Below are positions 57,311 through 64,000 of a stretch of DNA of 64,000 nt, in pieces. Made by a program: the position numbers and the translations under genes. Under the pieces are notes generated by a model. It was not told the origin of the DNA, did no database searches, and saw nothing but the letters and a program-made list of their open reading frames with translations. The stretch's first letter is position 1, and every line of letters starts with the position of its first letter. The stretch is from an uncultured Bacteroidales bacterium. Its GTDB lineage: Bacteria > Bacteroidota > Bacteroidia > Bacteroidales > F082. The DNA lies in assembly GCA_947166105.1 (NCBI GenBank), contig CAMVCZ010000007.1, forward strand, positions 1-64,000, given 5' to 3'.

Positions 57311-57543
57311 GAACAGCACAATTGCTATTTTTTTAATATTTCTATTTCCGTCGGATGCGCCCAATGCGCTGTAATCATTCGTTTATTGTTTGGTTAGACT
57401 TTCGTTTGTGAAGGCAAAAGTAGGAAGAAATTCGTTTGCTTGGCACGAACTGGACACAAATCTTCCAAAAATCTGCCGGAAAACCGTTGCTGTCGGGAGA
57501 ATATTGTTACTTTTGCGGTCGGAAACAAAAAAAATGCTGGATT

Positions 57544-57798
57544 ATGACGACATTTGCTCTGAACAATCTTTGGAACTACCTGCAAGGGCTGATGCTCTCG
57601 CAAAGCGAGCGCGAATGGTTGGTGAGGAAACTCTCTGAACCGGTGGAGAAAATTGCCGATATTGAAAAGGAAGAACCAGTCAGCCAGACATTGAAGGACT
57701 TGGTCATTCCTGACAAACTGCGTCGCAAGCGCGGATGCATCAAACTGACGGAAGAGGATTTGAAAGACGAACACATCCAATACCTTTTGAACCGATGA
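57544..57798 (+). CDS. putative antitoxin partner of second PIN protein
   Basis: MTTFALNNLWNYLQGLMLSQSEREWLVRKLSEPVEK...; ATGA overlap with PIN. Confidence 0.65.
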   Translation: MTTFALNNLWNYLQGLMLSQSEREWLVRKLSEPVEKIADIEKEEPVSQTLKDLVIPDKLRRKRGCIKLTEEDLKDEHIQYLLNR

Positions 57799-58202
57799 AG
57801 CGCGTTTTTCTCGACACAAACATTTTGCTTGACTTTGGACTGGGACGCAAAGGTGCCGAAGAAGCGGAAAAAATTCTCGCCCTTGGGTTAGCGGGAGTTA
57901 TTGAGATTTGCGCCTCATACCTTTCGTATGCCAACATGGGATTCATACTGAGGCATCATCCCAAGGAGGAAATCTATGATTTGGTCGCCCAAATGCGCGA
58001 AGATGTACTGGTGCTTCCCACCGATGCCGTCCAACTTGACAAAGGACTGGCGCTTTTCGCCAACGACTTTGAGGATGCTTTGCAATATCAATGTGCCAAA
58101 GCCAATGGCTGCGATGTCATTATTACAAACAACGGGAAAGATTATGCCGAATTCTGCGACTTGCCCTTTATGACCGCCGCTGAATTTTTGAAGGGATTAT
58201 GA
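57795..58202 (+). CDS. PIN domain protein (VapC-like toxin)
   Basis: MKRVFLDTNILLDFGLGRKG, LQYQCAKANGCDVIITNNGKDYAEFCDLPFMTAAEFLK. Confidence 0.88.
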   Translation: MKRVFLDTNILLDFGLGRKGAEEAEKILALGLAGVIEICASYLSYANMGFILRHHPKEEIYDLVAQMREDVLVLPTDAVQLDKGLALFANDFEDALQYQCAKANGCDVIITNNGKDYAEFCDLPFMTAAEFLKGL

Positions 58203-58258
58203 TACCCTATATTGCGTTGGATGCCCGAGTCTTATCAATCATAGCATAGCCCAAATGG

Positions 58259-58579
58259 TTATACTGCTATTCCAGTTTGCATTACATCATCGTAAAGAAT
58301 GCTATCCTCATGGTCTTCCATAAGCACAGGCTCGATGAGGCTGGTCACCGCATGTCCATCGCGAACAAGATTGACCGACTGTTGCAGCCATTCCTCGTCG
58401 TTCACATTGGGGATGATTACCGCCACATCAATATCGCTCCAAGGGTTGGGAGAACCTTTGGCGTATGAGCCATAAAGCATGACCTTCAGTTGTCCGTCGA
58501 ACCGAGGGGCTATCAGTTGCTTGTAGCGTCTAACGAGTTGGAGGACTTCTTCAAGGCTGAGTATTCTTGGAGTATCCAT
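58259..58579 (-). CDS. MNT-type nucleotidyltransferase (MntA-like antitoxin)
   Basis: KVMLYGSYAKGSPNPWSDIDVAVI GSxxxGxxxxxSDxD motif. Confidence 0.9.
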   Translation of the reverse strand: MDTPRILSLEEVLQLVRRYKQLIAPRFDGQLKVMLYGSYAKGSPNPWSDIDVAVIIPNVNDEEWLQQSVNLVRDGHAVTSLIEPVLMEDHEDSILYDDVMQTGIAV

Positions 58580-58950
58580 TGCTTGAATTGTTTGGTTTGT
58601 TCAACTATGCTATGGCAAGTCTCTTCATTCAGTGCCAATGCTATGCGTTGCTTGTGTTCGAGATAGCGGGCAGCGATGTACATAGGGCTCATCTGCTCAA
58701 TGAAATCTTTTTGACTGTCGCTCAATTTGTCTATCAGCCCGCAGCCTTCCAACAATCGCCAATGGTCGTGCAGATAAGGCGGGTCGTCGTCGCGTGTGCC
58801 ACACCAAAAAGCCTTGATGACTTTTTCCAATGCTTGATGGAACTCGAAAGCAACATAAAGCCACCGGCCTCCCTGTTGCATCCATTCAGCGGCATCGATG
58901 TCACGGTCAACAATTTCGAGCCATTTCTGCATTCTGCTTACATTTGCCAT
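58513..58950 (-). CDS. HEPN domain protein (HepT-like)
   Basis: AAEWMQQGGRWLYVAFEFHQALEKVIKAFWC...LHDHWRLLEGCGL; overlaps the MNT gene. Confidence 0.88.
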   Translation of the reverse strand: MANVSRMQKWLEIVDRDIDAAEWMQQGGRWLYVAFEFHQALEKVIKAFWCGTRDDDPPYLHDHWRLLEGCGLIDKLSDSQKDFIEQMSPMYIAARYLEHKQRIALALNEETCHSIVEQTKQFKQWILQEYSALKKSSNSLDATSN

Positions 58951-59034
58951 AGTCGTGCTATTCTCTTACTTTGTGGAGGCAAAAATACATATTTTTCACG
59001 AAAAAGCCCTAAAGTCATTCAAAATCTTCATATT

Positions 59035-60663
59035 TCAAAACCCCGCCAACTCCATCGTCACCGTGGGAATCAGCAAGATGCCGCCGAGGATGACCAAGAC
59101 GAGAATGAATTTCCAGATGAAACGCACCCATTTGTCCCACGGGATGCGGGCCACGCCGAGGGCGGCCATCAAAACGCCGCTGGTGGGCGTAATCATATTG
59201 GTGAAGCCGTCGCCAAACTGGAAGGCCACCACCGTGGCTTGGCGCGAAATGCCAATCAAGTCGCTGAAGGGTGCCATAATGGGCATAGTGATGGCAGCCT
59301 TGGCCGAACCGCTGGGAATCACGATGTTAATCAAGGTTTGGATGCCGTACATGATTTCCGCCGAGGCGATTTTGCCCATGTCGCTCATCGAGCGGGAAAG
59401 GCCGTAAAGAATCGTGTCGATGATGCCGCCGTCCTGCAAAATGATGACGATGCCGCCCGCCAAGCCGACGATGACCGCCGCCGAAAGGATGTCGCCCATG
59501 CCTTCGAGGAACAGTTTCGCAATGTCGCTGGCAGTTTTATCAACGGCCAATCCGCTGGCGATGCCCAAGACCAAAAACAGCGACGCGATTTCCATGATGT
59601 ACCACTCGTAGCCCAACACGCCAATCACCAAGAAATAAACCGTCGCGAAAAGCAACGTGAGCACAAAATAATGCACCGTTTTCCGCAAGGTGACGAGGCT
59701 CAAAAGCACGAACACCGCCGTCCCGATAGGCAGCAAAGGCAAAGTGGTTTCGCTGTTGCCGATTTTGAGGGTGGTTTGCGGATAAAGAATTGAGAATGTT
59801 ATTAATACCGCCGTCAGGAAGGCGAAAACGAACCAAGCCTTGCGCGGCGTGTGGCGTTCCATTTCCTCTTCGGGCACCTCGGCCATCTTGCGCCAATAGG
59901 CATCATCCTCGTACATAATGGACGACTGCGGGTTTTTCTTCACTTTTCGGGCATAGAGCAACACAAACACAATGCCCACCACGGTCAAAATGGCCCAGCA
60001 GACGGCGCGGTAGCCAATACCCGTGAACAACGGAATGTCGGCAATGCCCTGCGCGATGCCGATGGTGAACGGGTTGAGCATAGCACCCGAAAAACCGATG
60101 TGCGCTGCCACATACACCATGCAAAGGCCCACAATGCTGTCGTAACCCATCGAAACGGCCAACGGAATGATTATCAGCGTAAAAGCAATGGTTTCCTCGC
60201 TCATTCCGAACACGCTCCCGAAAAGGCTGAACAGCAACATCACCAAAATGATAACGATGTTGTTCACCCCGATTTTCCGCATTAATGCGCTGCTTTCGAG
60301 GCGTTTGGTGAATTTCAGAAACGAGAGGATTCCCATATCGATGGCGCGGCTCTTGTTCATAATCCAGAACGCGCCACCTATGATTAATATGAACACGATG
60401 ATGTTGGACTGCTTGACGAAGCCCTTGTAGAACGCCGAAAACACCTGCCACGTTTGCGGCTCGGGATGAAATTCTGCGGTCACTGAGCCTGTCGAAGGGC
60501 CGCTTTCCGGCAGTTGATTCGCGTAATAGAATTTCATCACCGTTTCGCCGCCGACTTGTTCCTGCACATATTTCCCCGGCGGGATAATCCAAGTGAGCAC
60601 CGCCGCAACGACGATGATAAAGAAAACGATGACAAAAGTATGTGGGACTTTGCGCTTTTTCAT
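59035..60663 (-). CDS. YfcC/DcuC family carboxylate/amino-acid transporter
   Basis: MKKRKVPHTFVIVFFIIVVAAVLTWIIPPGKY; LINIVIPSGSAKAAITMPIMAPFSDLIGISRQATVVAFQFGDGFTNMITPTSG. Confidence 0.9.
   Translation of the reverse strand: MKKRKVPHTFVIVFFIIVVAAVLTWIIPPGKYVQEQVGGETVMKFYYANQLPESGPSTGSVTAEFHPEPQTWQVFSAFYKGFVKQSNIIVFILIIGGAFWIMNKSRAIDMGILSFLKFTKRLESSALMRKIGVNNIVIILVMLLFSLFGSVFGMSEETIAFTLIIIPLAVSMGYDSIVGLCMVYVAAHIGFSGAMLNPFTIGIAQGIADIPLFTGIGYRAVCWAILTVVGIVFVLLYARKVKKNPQSSIMYEDDAYWRKMAEVPEEEMERHTPRKAWFVFAFLTAVLITFSILYPQTTLKIGNSETTLPLLPIGTAVFVLLSLVTLRKTVHYFVLTLLFATVYFLVIGVLGYEWYIMEIASLFLVLGIASGLAVDKTASDIAKLFLEGMGDILSAAVIVGLAGGIVIILQDGGIIDTILYGLSRSMSDMGKIASAEIMYGIQTLINIVIPSGSAKAAITMPIMAPFSDLIGISRQATVVAFQFGDGFTNMITPTSGVLMAALGVARIPWDKWVRFIWKFILVLVILGGILLIPTVTMELAGF
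60482..60503. repeat. intragenic REP-like CACTGAGCCTGTCGAAGGGCCG
   Basis: Inverse of the TTCGACAGGCTCAG core; encodes GPSTGSVT in the transporter. Confidence 0.8.
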
Positions 60664-60757
60664 GGGATGTCAAATTTTGGGCAAAGGTATTGAAATTATC
60701 CCTATTTTTGTCGCCAAATCGAAAAATCAACGAAGTAAAATATCAATTTGAACAAAA

Positions 60758-62914
60758 ATGAAGAAAATCCTGACCCTCTTATCGCTGGCCGTCCTCGTGA
60801 CTTTCGCTTTGCCAGCCTTGGCGCAAGAAAAGAAGTTGTTCACCCCCGAGGACGCTTCCTACAACAACCGCAACGTTTACGCCCAACGCCCCAACCAACT
60901 GAAATGGGTGGGCAACACCGACATCCTTATGCAGGTGAAAGACAAGGAAATCGTCACGATGAACCCGACCTCGAAAAAGGAAAACACCTTCCTGACCCTG
61001 GATGAACTGAACGCCTTCACAAAAGGCGAAGGTGTCAACGACCTAACGCGCATTCCCCAACTGACTTGGCTCAACGACTACCAAGCCTATTTCTACGGTT
61101 TGAGCGACAATGGCATCTGCTTGAACAAAATGGACATCAAGAAAAAAACCATCGATGCCATGACCTCTATCCCACAAGATGCTGAGAACCAAACTGTTTG
61201 CAAGAAAAATATGTGTGTCGCCTATACCATTGACAACAACCTCTTTGTGGCCTATGGCGACAAACAAATCCAAATCACAGACAACCCCAAAGGCGTGGTG
61301 GCCGGACAAAGTGTGCACCGCAACGAGTTTGCCATCGACGGCGGCATTTTCTGGTCGCCTAATGGTGAGCTATTGGCTTATTATTCCATGGACGAGCGCA
61401 TGGTAACCGATTATCCGCTTGTGGACGTAACCGAGCGCGTTGCCACGGCCAAGCCCATCAAATACCCGATGGCCGGCATGACGAGCCATCAGGTTACACT
61501 TCATGTTTATAATATGAATACTGGTAAAGATATTGTAATCAAAACGGGCGAACCTGCCGAGCAATATCTCACCGCTGTCACCTGGAACCCTGACAACTGC
61601 CGCATTTACATTGGTGTTTTGAATCGCGAACAGAACCACCTGAAGTTCAACGAATATGATGCCATCTTCAATGGCGACTTCATCCAAACCATTTTTGAAG
61701 ACCGCGACGAACAGTATGTGGAGCCGCAAGGTCCCGCCTACTTCCTCCCCGACAACCCAGACCAATTCATTTGGAAGGCGCAGCGCGACGGCTACTATCA
61801 CCTTTATTTATACACGATTAGCAAAGGTACGGTCAAGCAACTCACGCAGGGCAACTTCGTCATCACCGACTTCAACGGCTTCTCGCCCAACGGCAAATAC
61901 ATCTACTACCGCAGCACCGAAATCAGTCCGTTGGAACGCCACTGCTACATGATGGAACTCAAGAGCGGCAAGGTGACCCAAATCACCAAGGAACACGGCA
62001 CTCACGATGTGGTTCCCTCCGCCGACGGCAAGTATTTCCTCGACTTCTACAACAGCACTGATGTACCCTACAATGTTGATTTGCAAGACAAAAACGGCAA
62101 GTTTGTCAGGCGCTTGCATGAGGCCGAAAACCCGCTGAAGGACTACTGCATCGGCCAAACCGTACTCGGCACGCTGAAGGCCGACGACGGACAAACCCTC
62201 TACACCCGCCTCATCAAGCCATACAACTTCGATGCTTCCAAGAAATATCCCGTCATCGTCTATGTCTATGGCGGCCCTCACGCCCAACTGATTACCGACA
62301 CTTGGACGGCTGGCGCAGGCATTTACCTCAATTACTTGGCCCAAGAAGGCTTCCTCGTTTTCACCCTTGATAATCGTGGCTCCGCCGACCGTGGCGAGGC
62401 CTTTGAGCAGTGCATCCACCGCCAATGTGGACAACTCGAAATGCGCGACCAGATGACGGGCATTAATTGGCTAAAGACCTTGCCTTACGTCGATGCCAAC
62501 CGCATCGGCAGCGATGGCTGGAGTTATGGCGGATTCATGTCAACTTCACTGAAAATCAACCATCCCGAAGTGTTCAAGGTGAGTGTGGCAGGCGGCCCCG
62601 TGCTGGATTGGAAGTATTATGAAATCATGTACGGCGAGCGCTATATGGACACGCCCGAAGAAAATCCCGAAGGCTACGAGCTGACCAGCCTCGAAAACAA
62701 GACCGACAAACTCGAAGGCAAGCTCCTGATGATCCATTGCACCACCGACCCCGTAGTAATGTGGCAGCACAGCCTCGTCTTCGTCGAGAACTGCATCCAC
62801 AACGGCAAGCAACTCGACTATTTCGTCTATCCCGGCCACGACCACAACGTCTACGGCATGGACAGGGCGCATTTGATTACCAAGATTACGCAGTATTTTA
62901 AGGATAATTTATGA
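60758..62914 (+). CDS. S9 family prolyl oligopeptidase (DPP IV-like)
   Basis: DPPIV N-terminal beta-propeller; catalytic GSDGWSYGGFMSTSL, DNRGSADRGEAFEQ, YPGHDHNVYG. Confidence 0.95.
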   Translation: MKKILTLLSLAVLVTFALPALAQEKKLFTPEDASYNNRNVYAQRPNQLKWVGNTDILMQVKDKEIVTMNPTSKKENTFLTLDELNAFTKGEGVNDLTRIPQLTWLNDYQAYFYGLSDNGICLNKMDIKKKTIDAMTSIPQDAENQTVCKKNMCVAYTIDNNLFVAYGDKQIQITDNPKGVVAGQSVHRNEFAIDGGIFWSPNGELLAYYSMDERMVTDYPLVDVTERVATAKPIKYPMAGMTSHQVTLHVYNMNTGKDIVIKTGEPAEQYLTAVTWNPDNCRIYIGVLNREQNHLKFNEYDAIFNGDFIQTIFEDRDEQYVEPQGPAYFLPDNPDQFIWKAQRDGYYHLYLYTISKGTVKQLTQGNFVITDFNGFSPNGKYIYYRSTEISPLERHCYMMELKSGKVTQITKEHGTHDVVPSADGKYFLDFYNSTDVPYNVDLQDKNGKFVRRLHEAENPLKDYCIGQTVLGTLKADDGQTLYTRLIKPYNFDASKKYPVIVYVYGGPHAQLITDTWTAGAGIYLNYLAQEGFLVFTLDNRGSADRGEAFEQCIHRQCGQLEMRDQMTGINWLKTLPYVDANRIGSDGWSYGGFMSTSLKINHPEVFKVSVAGGPVLDWKYYEIMYGERYMDTPEENPEGYELTSLENKTDKLEGKLLMIHCTTDPVVMWQHSLVFVENCIHNGKQLDYFVYPGHDHNVYGMDRAHLITKITQYFKDNL

Positions 62915-63023
62915 TGGGGATTGCGTTGCAAGAAATCTTTCAAAAATCAATTCAAAATCAATCAAAAAAGCTTTTCTAAAGATTTTGAAATAGATTTTCT
63001 AAGATTTCTGCCGTAAGGCATCC

Positions 63024-63060
63024 AAAAAAAGCCCTCCGCCATTAAACGGAAGGCTTTTTC
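63024..63060 (+). terminator. rho-independent terminator
   Basis: AAAAAAAGCCCTCCGCCATTAAACGGAAGGCTTTTTC. Confidence 0.75.
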
Positions 63061-63119
63061 ACTATCTAATAATCTTATTTGGAATCTTTCAACTTTGAAT
63101 GACTTCCTTTTTTCTTTTT

Positions 63120-63150
63120 GCCGTCATAGCGGACTTGATCCGCTATCTCC
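63120..63150. repeat. REP-like CCGTCATAGCGGACTTGATCCGCTATCTCCC
   Basis: AGCGGACTTGATCCGCT inverted repeat in a typical dispersed-repeat context. Confidence 0.55.
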
Positions 63151-63267
63151 CACGCTGAAGGGTCATCCTTTTCCACTCAGGATCTCGATGCATTTCCAGT
63201 CCTTGTCAGCCTAATGGCATAGTTTTTGTTATTTTGTTTAGCAAGTCAATCCCAAACATTTAACGCT

Positions 63268-64000
63268 ATGAAAAGATTTTTGCTTTATCTCTTAGTTTTT
63301 GTTACGCTTCCTGCAATGGCCCAATACCGAGGTCATGGAGGTCACGGACATGATGGTCATAATCATCAAGGTCAAGCCTCGTCACTTACCATTGTCGCAC
63401 CCCATCACCAAACGTTTTGGCTTTTCGTCGATGATGTGCTGCAAAACGAGCAATCGGTACACTCCATTCGTATCAACAACCTTTGGCCTGACGAGTTTTA
63501 CATCCGTGTAGAACTTGACAATCGCGAGCAAAATTGCCTCGGTCAGTTCATCGACTTGCACTATCCCCAAGGTTTCAGAATCATCGAACATCGCGGCTTT
63601 TATGGCTTGGAACCTACACAAGGCGACATCCGTCCCGAGTTAGTTATGAACCTGAACATAGGCAACATCATGCCAGAACCACCCATGCCCCCTACGCCAC
63701 ATGAAGAAATGGTGATTCCTGTACCTGTTCCGCCAATACAGCCAGAACCAATGGGTATGTCACCCAAAGACTTTGGCGAAGCCTATGCGATGATTCAGCG
63801 CGAGAGTTTCGATGACACTCGCCTTACAATTGCCAAACAAGTGGTTGTAACCAACAAGATGATGGTCAACCAGATAGCACAAATAGCAAGACTATTCTCT
63901 TTTGAGAACAATCGGCTGGAATTTGCCAAGTTCGCCTATCCCTATTGCATCGAGAAAAACAAATACTATCTACTTTATGACGTATTTGACCACGATAGTT
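63268..64000 (+). CDS. DUF4476-like secreted protein, His-rich N-terminus (3' end beyond window)
   Basis: MKRFLLYLLVFVTLPAMAQYRGHGGHGHDGHNHQGQ...; C-terminal FGEAYAMIQRESFDDTRLTIAKQVVVTNKMMVNQIAQIARLFSFENNRLEFAKFAYPYC; open at window end, so absent from the ORF track. Confidence 0.8.
   Translation, partial: MKRFLLYLLVFVTLPAMAQYRGHGGHGHDGHNHQGQASSLTIVAPHHQTFWLFVDDVLQNEQSVHSIRINNLWPDEFYIRVELDNREQNCLGQFIDLHYPQGFRIIEHRGFYGLEPTQGDIRPELVMNLNIGNIMPEPPMPPTPHEEMVIPVPVPPIQPEPMGMSPKDFGEAYAMIQRESFDDTRLTIAKQVVVTNKMMVNQIAQIARLFSFENNRLEFAKFAYPYCIEKNKYYLLYDVFDHDS

Overview
The window is a Bacteroidota (Bacteroidales-like) chromosomal segment. Supporting evidence: TAnnTTTG promoters, a gldK-L-M-N/porP type IX secretion block, gldF/gldG, and T9SS-type cargo. 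Housekeeping genes include dnaK, lysS, dusB, groES/groEL, trxB, rseP, a DNA pol III delta'-like gene, a pseudouridine synthase, and tRNA-Met (partial) and tRNA-Pro. Secreted or outer-membrane genes include a BspA-like LRR protein, a fimbrillin-like lipoprotein, a GH95 fucosidase, a CsgG-like protein, S9 and M23 peptidases and DUF4476. Small conflict or toxin-antitoxin (TA) modules are scattered between them: DUF3990+HTH, BECR-like+DUF3800, HigB/HigA-like, GNAT with a 47-aa partner, DUF4160+DUF2442, two PIN modules, MNT/HEPN, and Fic. Three P-loop ATPase/DUF234-nuclease paralogs are also present. The most interesting signals not explained by the annotation are: (1) a TA island at 14.7-17.4 kb, where a ~75-bp in-frame 3' fragment of an HTH antitoxin recurs at every module boundary, alongside an orphan copy of the GNAT partner; (2) arrays of alternating inverted repeats with the same layout but locus-specific sequence, found upstream of all three ATPase paralogs and as orphan loci elsewhere; (3) four long two-tier inverted-repeat leaders, each just upstream of an exported-protein gene on the minus strand; (4) REP-like repeats inserted in frame inside coding genes. 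All calls come from reading the sequence. No database search or RNA folding was run.
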